Shown piece by piece: positions 1-7,500 of a stretch of DNA of 64,000 nucleotides (position 1 is its first letter; every line of letters begins with the position of its first letter). Source of the DNA: Myxococcota bacterium (lineage in GTDB: Bacteria; Myxococcota; XYA12-FULL-58-9; JALHOP01); contig JALHOP010000002.1 of assembly GCA_022842935.1 (NCBI GenBank), forward strand, positions 1 through 64,000. Reading direction: 5' to 3'. The position numbers and the translations under genes were made by a program. The notes under the pieces are model-generated. The model was not told where the DNA came from. It did not search any database and saw nothing but the letters and a program-made list of their open reading frames with translations.

Positions 1-1
1 A

Positions 2-151
2 ACTCAGGTCGGCTTCAACTGGGAGGCGAAAAGCGACGTCGATGGATGCGTGTTGTTGTTGACAGCCGAGCCTCTATTGGCTGTGAAAGATGGCCGTCGC
101 CGGCCTGGTGCAGAGTTGTACGCTATGCCGGGGTGGCTCGCTACGCGCTAG
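2..151 (+). CDS. 3' end of an unidentified gene running into repeat A1 (partial)
   Basis: An open frame enters from the left edge and stops at TAG 149-151. The first ~28 residues look protein-like (QVGFNWEAKSDVDG, then a hydrophobic stretch). The last ~20 residues (GRRRPGAELYAMPGW...) are encoded inside repeat A1. The same tail, RRRPGAEL-x-AMP-x-W, ends the frame that runs into repeat A4 near 30.1 kb, so the tail is contributed by the repeat and not by the gene. This suggests a neighbouring unit whose gene lies on the plus strand and whose natural stop was lost when it was joined to the repeat. No family can be assigned from so little sequence. Confidence 0.35.
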   Translation, partial: TQVGFNWEAKSDVDGCVLLLTAEPLLAVKDGRRRPGAELYAMPGWLATR

Positions 152-222
152 AGCTGCGGGAGTGATGCCGGCGACCTCGCGGCGCTTCGACGCGAGGCTA
201 TGCGGCCATCTTGGATTGGCCG
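76..222 (+). repeat. Structured repeat family A, copy A1
   Basis: One of three near-complete copies of a 147-174 bp element. Stem P1 pairs AAGATGGCCG (87-96) with CGGCCATCTT (203-212). Stem P2 pairs TCGCCGGC with GCCGGCGA. A side hairpin pairs CCTCGCG with CGCGAGG. The loop of P2 carries the conserved core TACGCTATGCCGG (TGCGCTATGCCGG in the other copies). The right end is GGATTGGCC. The outermost left box, CGGCCAAT in A2 and A3, is replaced by ATTGGCT, so A1 has lost or recombined its left terminus. The stop codon of the minus-strand gene to the right (225-227) is two bases from the repeat end. What the element does is inferred, not shown. Confidence 0.85.
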
Positions 223-224
223 CA

Positions 225-947
225 CTATTTCGCCGGGTTGTTCTCGACGCGTGTGTGGCGAGCACAATGCGCGAGAAACGCATCCGTATTTTGATGCTTC
301 ACAGCAACGGATAGCTGCTTCCGATCGAAGGTGTCGAGAATCCTCGAACCGACGTTCTTGAGTTCCTGGCCACCGAAGAACGGATTAACGACAAGGGTTG
401 AGTAAGAGCTGCCGTCCTTGAGCGGGACAAGATACTGCGTGGCGAGGTGGTCCGCGATGTTTGCACCATGAATCGACGCTTGCTCAGCGGCGGACGGTGC
501 GAACCAAACCATCGCGGCATTCGCAAGCTCCATGCATGCGGCCGCTTCGTCAATCGCGGGTCCGAGTAGAAACCGGTCATCGAGCACGGCTTCGCCAAAC
601 GCGATCGCGCCTCGATATGCGAGCGGCACCGTCGCAAGCGATGCCTCTCGCTGTAGCACCGCGACGCGTGAGCAAACATCGACTGCCATTGCTGCAAAGG
701 CGAGGGGATCCTCGGCTTCCGGATGAAGCGCAGCCACGACGACCGAGTCGGAAAGAAACTCGACGCGAACCTCCATCGCGCGAAAGATCTCGCCCGCGTT
801 TGGAATCAGATCGGAAATGCGACGAGTGCGGTCTTCAAGCAGGGCCTTAATTCCCCGCATCGATGAAAGAACATCTTCAGGAGAATGCTTCCTCCAGATG
901 CCTTTGAATCCCAGCGCGTCGAGGAGCGCTACCAAGGCTTTTTTCAT
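225..947 (-). CDS. Diverged class III nucleotidyl cyclase-like protein
   Basis: A protein of about 240 residues whose pattern fits the class III adenylate/guanylate cyclase fold. It has an opening strand with acidic residue LLDALGFKG, a hairpin FLSDSVVVA at the position of the second metal-binding Asp, then YRGAIAFGE and GPAIDEAA, which match the conserved dimer-arm and Asn/Ala regions. Both metal-ligand-type Asp residues are present, but overall similarity is weak and no transmembrane or sensory domain is seen. ATG 947 is preferred over an upstream in-frame start because GAGG lies five bases ahead of it. The gene fills the space between repeats A1 and A2, leaving 14 bases on its 5' side. It could be an active cyclase, a signalling enzyme of an immunity module, or an inactive fold relative. 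Activity is not established. Confidence 0.6.
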   Translation of the reverse strand: MKKALVALLDALGFKGIWRKHSPEDVLSSMRGIKALLEDRTRRISDLIPNAGEIFRAMEVRVEFLSDSVVVAALHPEAEDPLAFAAMAVDVCSRVAVLQREASLATVPLAYRGAIAFGEAVLDDRFLLGPAIDEAAACMELANAAMVWFAPSAAEQASIHGANIADHLATQYLVPLKDGSSYSTLVVNPFFGGQELKNVGSRILDTFDRKQLSVAVKHQNTDAFLAHCARHTRVENNPAK

Positions 948-961
948 CGGACCTCGTGGTG

Positions 962-1108
962 CGGCCAATGTGGACGATGTCCGTCGCCGGCATCGTGCAG
1001 ATGTTGTGCGCTATGCCGGTGTGTTTGGCAACGCGCAAGAACTGCGGGAGTGAGGCCGGCGACTCGCGGCGCATCGCCGCGAGCCCTGCGGACATCGTGG
1101 ATTGGCCG
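962..1108 (+). repeat. Structured repeat family A, copy A2
   Basis: The best-formed copy. Outer box CGGCCAAT (962-969) pairs perfectly with ATTGGCCG (1101-1108). A small internal loop follows (GTGG opposite GG). P1 then pairs ACGATGTCCG (974-983) with CGGACATCGT (1089-1098). P2 is TCGCCGGC/GCCGGCGA, and the side hairpin pairs CTCGCGGCG with CGCCGCGAG around a three-base loop. The P2 loop has the core TTGTGCGCTATGCCGGTGTG. P1 differs from A1 and A3 on both arms in a compensating way. The repeat lies 14 bases upstream of the cyclase-like gene start and 3 bases from the stop codon of the PIN-like gene, so any promoter for the cyclase-like gene must lie inside it or beyond. Confidence 0.88.
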
Positions 1109-1111
1109 TCT

Positions 1112-2017
1112 TCATCCGAGAGCCTCCGCTTCGAACTCTTCCAAGCTCATGACTGCACCAGGCGTCTCGACATAGCTACGCACCAAACGAGTGAACCATG
1201 TGTCGCCGGTGACGAAGCGTCTACACATGAAGACAAAGCCTGCGATGTCCACGTCCGCACCGTCATTCTCCTCGGGAGTCGTTTTCTCCGCAACACGCGT
1301 GGCGTAGTACAGCGCCTCGAGCAGCCCCGTGCACCAGCTGGAGTGGATAAGCGACTCCGCGTTGCGTGAATCGGTCAATGCGCTCCGCACCTCGTCGGGC
1401 AAGCGGAGATGTTTCGCGGCGCCAGCTACCCAGCGCATGAACGGCTCGCAGGCGGATTCGAATCTGTGAACAGGCTTCGTTCGCCCCTTCTCAAGGGGGG
1501 GCCAACCGGCAATCTGGCCCTCCGCTAGACTGGTCCAACCACGTGGCACACCAAACTGTTCCAGCAGCGAACCGTTCGGCTTGAGGTATGTCACCGTCAT
1601 CGGACGCCCCTGTTGCACAACAACCTGAGAGGGGCTGGTCAGCTGGCGCAGGTAGTCGAGGGTGCGCCGCCGCCTAGCGGGCCGTGTCACATCCGGTGGT
1701 GGCGGCGGCCTATTAGCGATCTTGTAGGCATCACGTCGCAGGTACTCGGTGTAGTCGTACAGGACTCGGCGCTGGACGATTACATCGTAGCGTTGCACGC
1801 TCTTCTGAATACTCTCCAAGTCGCTCGCAGTGAGCGTCTTGCGCCAAAGATTCGTCCCTGCGACCTCGAGAACTACCCAGGGGTGCCAGCCGCCTCGCAG
1901 ATGACGACGTTCAACTGCCCGCGCAAGACGACCAAACCGGCTGCGATCCCATGTCGCCAGGGCACGAACCGAGTTCGTGTCAAAGTAGAAGTCACATGAG
2001 AAGGCAGTTTGCGGCAT
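1112..2017 (-). CDS. PIN-like domain ribonuclease candidate
   Basis: A protein of about 300 residues. Near the N-terminus FYFDTNSVRAL matches the DTN signature of PIN nucleases, followed about 30 residues later by VVLEVAGT with a candidate second acidic ligand. Near the C-terminus RRFVTGDTWF resembles the strand carrying the third Asp of PIN domains. The ~150-residue insert between them is basic and unrecognised. PIN proteins typically cleave RNA in a metal-dependent way, often as toxins or defence effectors. No antitoxin-sized partner is adjacent. Start ATG 2017 is chosen because the only in-frame alternative is a TTG inside repeat A3. The stop is 3 bases from A2 and the start 9 bases from A3, so the gene fills its unit. 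Nuclease activity is inferred from motifs only. Confidence 0.55.
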   Translation of the reverse strand: MPQTAFSCDFYFDTNSVRALATWDRSRFGRLARAVERRHLRGGWHPWVVLEVAGTNLWRKTLTASDLESIQKSVQRYDVIVQRRVLYDYTEYLRRDAYKIANRPPPPPDVTRPARRRRTLDYLRQLTSPSQVVVQQGRPMTVTYLKPNGSLLEQFGVPRGWTSLAEGQIAGWPPLEKGRTKPVHRFESACEPFMRWVAGAAKHLRLPDEVRSALTDSRNAESLIHSSWCTGLLEALYYATRVAEKTTPEENDGADVDIAGFVFMCRRFVTGDTWFTRLVRSYVETPGAVMSLEEFEAEALG

Positions 2018-2025
2018 CGCAGAGA

Positions 2026-2199
2026 CGGCCAATGTGAAGAATGGCCGTCGCCGGCCCTCAGCAGATTTGTGCGCTATGCCGGTGTGGACCGCAACGGGTT
2101 AGAACTTCGGAGTGACGGCCGGCGATTTCGCCGCGGAGTGATGCGCACTTTGGAGCAATGGGAGCGCGGCGAAACCTTGCGGCCATTCTGGATTGGGCG
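2026..2199 (+). repeat. Structured repeat family A, copy A3 (enlarged side loop)
   Basis: Outer boxes CGGCCAAT (2026-2033) and ATTGGGCG (2192-2199) pair with one mismatch. P1 pairs AGAATGGCCG (2038-2047) with CGGCCATTCT (2180-2189). P2 is conserved with one end wobble. The side hairpin has a 10-bp perfect stem, TTTCGCCGCG with CGCGGCGAAA, around a loop of about 30 bases, against 3-9 bases in A1 and A2. This loop explains the greater length of the copy. The core TTGTGCGCTATGCCGGTGTG is intact. A3 is the right-hand limit of the recognisable array: no further copy follows before the DUF2750 gene. Confidence 0.85.
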
Positions 2200-2787
2200 C
2201 CGCCGATCGTGGCCGGGCAACGCCGGGGCCTCGGCGTGAGTTGGCGGATCGAACAGCGTTAGCTGATGACCCCGAGCGGCGCGTTGCAGCCGGGCCTTGT
2301 GGCAATGCGGTTCGCAGCAAGACGATGGGAGCAAAGCCATCCGGTCTGCAACCACGCTCTTGCCTAGGGGCAACGCGCGCCGACCTCGAAGTGCAGCAGG
2401 TGCTTTGAAGGAGTCGAAGCACCGACGCATGTGATTCGCGATGCCGCCCGAAGCAAAGAGCACTGCGACGGGAGGATCATCGACCGACGCGCGGCACCGG
2501 CCTTGGAACGCGCAACAAAAAACCAAGAAGAAAGAGGCACGGCCAGGCGACGCCCAATGTGTTTTTGTACGACACCAACCGTCCCACACCCTTTTGCACC
2601 GCGCCACACCAGCATTCCCCCACCCCCGAACCACCAAAGAACCGCACGAACCGCATTTTGCAGCCTTTTGTAGAACGCCCCCGCGTAAAACGCTCTGGAC
2701 CTCCGCCCACAACAGAGTTCACCTTTGGGCGACTCGGCCCCACAGGCATGTGAATCCGGCAAAGCCGCGACGTCCGGGGGAGTGCGC
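2200..2787. other. Non-coding or decayed stretch right of the cassette array
   Basis: No convincing gene is seen. Open frames here have compositions unlike the neighbouring proteins. The segment 2540-2720 is strongly C-rich and A-rich on the plus strand, with few G, a strand asymmetry not seen elsewhere nearby. A minus-strand run around 2230-2300 reads RAARGHQLTLFDPP, which faintly resembles the N-terminus of some transposases but is too short to call. Confidence 0.4.
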
Positions 2788-3171
2788 TTGATCGAATCAC
2801 CCGAAAAATCCCAGCGCCTCGCGAACCTCTCCCCCTCCGATCGCTACCTCTACTTTCTCCGCAAAGTCTCCGACTTCGAGCTCGTCTGGTCCCTCACCGA
2901 ATCCGGCTGGGCAACCATCGACGCGAACGGCACATCGGGCGTCCCCTTCTGGCCCGAACAACAGCTCGCGCAGCTATGCGCAAGCGGCGTCTGGTCCCGC
3001 TACCGGGCGCAATCGATCCCGTTGGCCGACTTCATGACCCGCTGGCTCCCAGGCATGGAGCGCGATGGTCGTGTCGTCTCGGTCTTCCCGGTTTCCGGCG
3101 GACAGAGCGCGATTGTCACCGCGTCTCAACTACGCCGCGACCTGGAGCAAGAGCTCCGACAATACGAATAG
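2788..3171 (+). CDS. DUF2750 family protein
   Basis: A small cytoplasmic protein matching the DUF2750 pattern: YLYFLRKVSDFELVWSL near the N-terminus, then VPFWPEQQLAQLC, and a C-terminal half ending in a charged helix. The family has no established biochemical role. The start is taken at TTG 2788 because GGGGGAG lies five bases upstream. A GTG at 2782 and an ATG at 2725 are alternatives but give an N-terminus unlike the family. No partner gene overlaps it. Repeat B1 begins 100 bases beyond its stop. Confidence 0.7.
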   Translation: MIESPEKSQRLANLSPSDRYLYFLRKVSDFELVWSLTESGWATIDANGTSGVPFWPEQQLAQLCASGVWSRYRAQSIPLADFMTRWLPGMERDGRVVSVFPVSGGQSAIVTASQLRRDLEQELRQYE

Positions 3172-3271
3172 CCAGCGCAAGCGGTCACGCGCGCGCCACC
3201 AAAAGCAGCCGCGCGACTACGCTTTAACGTTCTGAAGAATCCCCTTCAGATTGTCATCGTGGCTCTTCATC

Positions 3272-3366
3272 CGGTGAGAGTACCTCGGCGCCCCTGGCTG
3301 ACAACGCCGGTTCCATAAAACTTCAGCGGCTGACACTCGATTGGGGCCTTTGTGCTACCTATGCAC
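3272..3366 (+). repeat. Direct repeat family B, copy B1
   Basis: First of three ~90 bp copies (others at 9146 and 10610) in the same orientation, nearly identical from GGTGAGAGTACCTCGGCGCC through CTTCAGCGGCTGACACTCG to TTTGTGCTACCTATGCAC. B1 differs from B2 and B3 by a few substitutions and one- or two-base insertions. A weak hairpin CGGCG/CGCCG is possible, but the element is far less structured than family A. Its right end abuts a truncated FKBP coding fragment. Confidence 0.85.
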
Positions 3367-3506
3367 TGGTCGAGGGCGAGAAGACCCGCTTCTGGATCCC
3401 GGCCAACATGGCCTGCGGCGAAAACGCCGGCGGCGGCCGCCCGAGCGGCATGCTCGTGTTCGACATCGAGCTGCTCAAGATCCTCCAACGCGAGCGCGAG
3501 AGAAGC
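3363..3506 (+). pseudogene. FKBP-type peptidyl-prolyl isomerase, C-terminal relic
   Basis: The plus-strand frame beginning at 3363 reads EGEKTRFWIPANMACGENAG and then GMLVFDIELLKI, the unmistakable end of an FKBP domain (the strands carrying the WIPA and VFDIELL motifs). The N-terminal half of the domain and any start codon are missing. Coding similarity begins exactly at the right end of repeat B1. The frame then runs on antisense to the neighbouring gene without a family-like ending. It is read as a gene fragment cut by whatever placed B1. Confidence 0.75.
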
Positions 3507-3518
3507 GGGCTTGTTGCT

Positions 3519-4067
3519 TCAGCGTCCCTGGTAGCTCGTACCCTCGGGACGCAGCCACTTGCTGTCCGGAGGCAGACCGAGCCGCGCGACCATTTCGGGG
3601 TTGCGCGTCAGGTGCAAGCGGATGTCCGCCTTGTCTCGGTCTTCCATGGTCGTCGCCGTTTTGCGGATGACCTCGAGCGCCTCGAACACCGCGTCGATCG
3701 GAGGAGCGTCCGGGCGCGCGCGACCCTCGCACAGGCGGTTCAGGTCGACGTCTCGACACACACTTGGTGACCAGTCGAAGTGGATACCCGAGGGGCGATG
3801 CTCGACCGCAAATCCCATGGCATCGAGCACCGCCGCGATGCACTGCGCCGTGGGTTGGTGCAGACGTTGCGCGTAGAGGCTCATGCCTGGGCCGTTGGGC
3901 GACGTGATCGCGTGCGTCGTACTGTCACGGCCGAACTTGACTGCGTTGTCTATCGACATCTGGATGCCGTGGAGGTTGTGCATCAGGGAGATGCGCATCG
4001 CGGCCGCGAAGTTGCCTTCAATCTGTTCGGCCGTCGGTCGACTCTTCTCACTCGCTGGCGTAATCAT
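3519..4067 (-). CDS. Hypothetical protein
   Basis: A 182-residue protein that matches no family I recognise. It has no signal peptide or membrane segment. Visible features are an N-terminal helix-prone region (TAEQIEGNFAAAMRISLMHNLHG), a central segment with conserved-looking YAQRLHQPTAQCIAAVLDAMGF, and a charged C-terminal half with EDRDKADIRLHLTRNPEMVARLGLP. Codon use is like that of clear genes nearby. The start ATG 4067 has AGGGGAACG just ahead of it. The gene stands alone between the FKBP relic and a sigma-54 activator relic, inside the interval bounded by B1 and B2. Confidence 0.6.
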   Translation of the reverse strand: MITPASEKSRPTAEQIEGNFAAAMRISLMHNLHGIQMSIDNAVKFGRDSTTHAITSPNGPGMSLYAQRLHQPTAQCIAAVLDAMGFAVEHRPSGIHFDWSPSVCRDVDLNRLCEGRARPDAPPIDAVFEALEVIRKTATTMEDRDKADIRLHLTRNPEMVARLGLPPDSKWLRPEGTSYQGR

Positions 4068-4350
4068 CGTTCCCCTCGTTGACTGGCACGGAATCGCAGC
4101 AAGGCGCCGGCCTCTCGCCTTTGGGGGATGCTCACGCGACTGCCCTGGGGGCGCGGTGCTAGGTCCGGCTCCCCCCTGCGACGGCGCGCCTCAATGGTCA
4201 TGCGACAAAGCTTCTTGGCGTTGAAGATCACGGACATCCCACCATCGTTCTGACAGTTCACTTATCGCGTGCGGCGGGCATGGGGTGCGCTTGAGAGTCC
4301 TGTCGCCATGACAGGTCGCCGTTGTCCACCCGCATCACTCGTGATCGGGC

Positions 4351-4470
<120 letters not shown>

Positions 4471-4516
4471 CTAGGAGAAGCCACGAAGCGATGGTGTCGC
4501 GAGGCATGTGCGCCTC

Positions 4517-7500
4517 TCAGAAGTCATGCACGCGCACGACCTCGCAGCCCTGCCCCTCCGCCTCGGTTACGAAGTCAGTCAAGCGCGTCACGGGCACCTT
4601 GATGGTCTGGTAGTGACCCGGCGACGCGGGCAGCTGCCAACCCATGATGGAATCCGTGGTCATCGAGAAGCGCAAGGGATTGTCCCGGTCACTCTTGACG
4701 AGAACCGAGATGTTCTGGTTCCCCGCGACCTCGACGACCTGCGTGTCGCGGCGGTCCGCGATAGCGCGCACCATATGCGTGAACGGCACATAGCGCTTGG
4801 CGGTGAGCAGATAGAGATCACCTCCGAGGCTCTTGGTGCTTTCGATGAGCGACGGCGGCATGCTCTCGACGCTCTTCGCTGAACCGCGCACCACGAGCTG
4901 CGTCGTCTGCGCCACGTCTTCGTTCTCGAGGCTCTTGGTGACCATCTTGCCGGCCAGCGCCATGCCTTTGAAGAAGACATCCATGGCGCGATGCAGGCCC
5001 TTGTCGAGCTTCTCGTAACCTTCGACGGCCTTCGGGCTGACGCCGCTCGCTACGAGCTGATCGCGAAACGCCGCGTATGCTTCTTCGGCGCGCTTGATGT
5101 ATTCGGGGAACGGGAACTCGTACCACGGACGCTCGACCATGAAGGCCGCGAAGGTCGTGAAGATCTCCTGGAGGATGATCTCGGGTTTGCTTTTGTAGAC
5201 GGTCGACGCGTCGTTGCCGGCTTGAGCCTGGAGGATCTGGCTCGGGATGCGGTCGCCCTTGAAGAAATCGGCCGCGAGCTTCATCGTCTTGAACATGACG
5301 CGGACGGCCGCTACGAGGCCCTTGTCCATGTCCTCGTACTCACCGAACGCCTTGGTGTCGGCGACGCCTTGCGCGACCGCATAGGCGCGATGTCGCTTGT
5401 AGACCTTCGCGACGACGTCGACGTAGTCGTCGAAGGGGAACTCGTACCACGGCTTCGTTTTCTGGAAGTCCGCGAACGACTGGAAGACATCGACCAGCAC
5501 CCACTCAGGCTGCGTCATGTACGTCTGGTGAACCGGGCGATGGTAGTCCGGCAGCGCCTTGAGGTCGGCGATCGAGCGCATGTCGCCGGCTTCCAGCCGT
5601 TCGATGACGCTCGACGGGAGATCAGTCGCGCCCACCGGCTTTTCGAAAACCATGAGCGTGTTGCGCGTGGGGTCGCCGTCCTGGAGCGTGTTGACTCCGC
5701 AGTCGGCGAAGCCCGCATCCGCCATCGTCTGTTTCCAGAACGAGAGCGGTCTGAAGTTGCGGATCTCGCCCATGTTGGTCGCGACCGGAATGCCGAGGCC
5801 CGCGTTGTACGTGTCGTGGGCTAGATCGATGAGCGGCACCATCTCGGTGGTAGCATCGTGGTCGCGCAGCACCACTTTGCCGCCCGGGCGAAGCATCCGG
5901 TAGACGGACGCCACGAACGCCGCCAGCTTCTCGGGCGGCGCGTGATGCAGCCCGATGTAGATACTCGCGAGGTCGACCGAGTTGTTGGGCACCTCGAGCT
6001 GGGTGATCATGTCGTAGTTGCTGAACGGTACGAACTTGTCGCGCAGGGCCGAGGGCCGGTAGCTGCGCGGATCCAGAGCGCCGTAACCGCCGGTGCTCTC
6101 GACGACTGCCGGGATGGAGAACCCGGGCTTCTCGTCGCTCACCACGTAGGTGCGACCAGTCATCGGCAAGGAGCTCTTGAGATAGTTCACGTAGCGACCG
6201 ACGGTGCCAATCTCGACGTAACCGTCAATCTTCTGAACACCCAGGCGGCCTAGCGCTTTCGCGGTCTGCTCCGCCATCTCGCGCTGCTGCTTCTTGAGCG
6301 ACGCGATGGTCTTGAAGGCGCTCTGTGCGGCTCCGGTCGAGACCTTCGGAAGGATGTCCATGAGCTCGAGGTACACGTTGCGATCATTGGGATCGCGACC
6401 CTCGCGCTCGAGCTTGGCGATGGCCTCGTCGATCGCGTGGATGAACGCGTCGGGCTCGTAGATGTTGAAGATGTTGGTGAAGAAGGCGGCGAGCTCGGCG
6501 CGTTGCGCTTCGGTCGACAGCATCGCCTTGTAGGAGTGGTTCGTGCTCTTCGGCATGTACTGCTCCCATAGGTTGTTGCCGAAGAGTCCGTTGGGGTCGT
6601 ACTTCTGCTTCGCCGCGAAGAACTCGGCGTGACGCGGATAGGCGCGCTCGAACTGCGCCGGCGTCGCGTAGGTCTGGTAGGGCAAGTAGTAGGAGCCGTC
6701 GACGGCGTTGATCGCGTCGATCATCTCCTGGGTCCACTCCTGCGCCTTCTTGAGCTTGCCTTCCTTGCCGATGCCGTAAGGTCCGTACGACTGGGTGTAG
6801 TAGACGACGAGGGCGAACATCTCGTCCTTCGCCCAGCTCAAGGTCGACTCGGTGTTCTTCGGCACGTGACGGAACGAGACGTTGGCTACGTTCACGCCGC
6901 GCTTCTTGAAAATCTCGCACATCTTCGGCACGAACTCGGCCAGCTTGCTCTTGGGAATGAAGTACTCCTGGAGCAACGACTTGCGGTTCGAGAATGGCAA
7001 CACCTTGCGGAGTAGCGGCACGGTTTGGTTCGCGCCCTCGAGCTCTTGCGCGTGATAAGACGCCTCCCAGTTGCGGTAGACGACGCGCTCTTGATTGAGC
7101 TCACGCGGCTCGAAGACCGACTGACGGTAGCGCTTGACCGGACCCGCGAGCTCCAAGGCGCTCATGCGCAAGGCGGCCGCGATGTTGGGCTTGCAGGGTT
7201 CCTGCAGACGGTCGGTCACGGTGACGGCTTTGTCGGTGGCGTAGTAGGTCACGCTCCGCATCAGGTCGTAGGCCGGCGGGTACAAGTCGGCGTTGGTCAT
7301 CACCGCGTTCGGGTTACCAGCGACGTGCTCATCGAAGTAAGCGACGTAGTCGCGCACGGTCTGCTCGAGACTCGAGGCCTTGATGTCCTGGTAGCGTCGC
7401 TCTAGCTTGACGTTGTCGGCAAGGTCGAGGGTCGCTTCGACGATGACGCCTAGTCCGCCATAGCCGCCAATCGCGCCCTCGAAGAGGTCGACGTTTTCGG

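Noticed and set aside
76-2199. Repeats A1-A3 as canonical integron attC sites
   Set aside because: The termini lack the RYYYAAC and GTTRRRY core sequences and no IntI gene is in the window. The likeness is in layout and folding only, so they are reported as an unclassified element.
2560-2700. C- and A-rich segment as a CRISPR-like or tandem repeat
   Set aside because: No repeated unit of regular length is present. It is only a compositional skew.
2200-2787. Minus-strand reading frame of ~210 codons spanning repeat A3 and the adjacent stretch
   Set aside because: It runs through the repeat and through a composition-skewed segment, and its residues match no family. RAARGHQLTLFDPP is too short to support a transposase relic.
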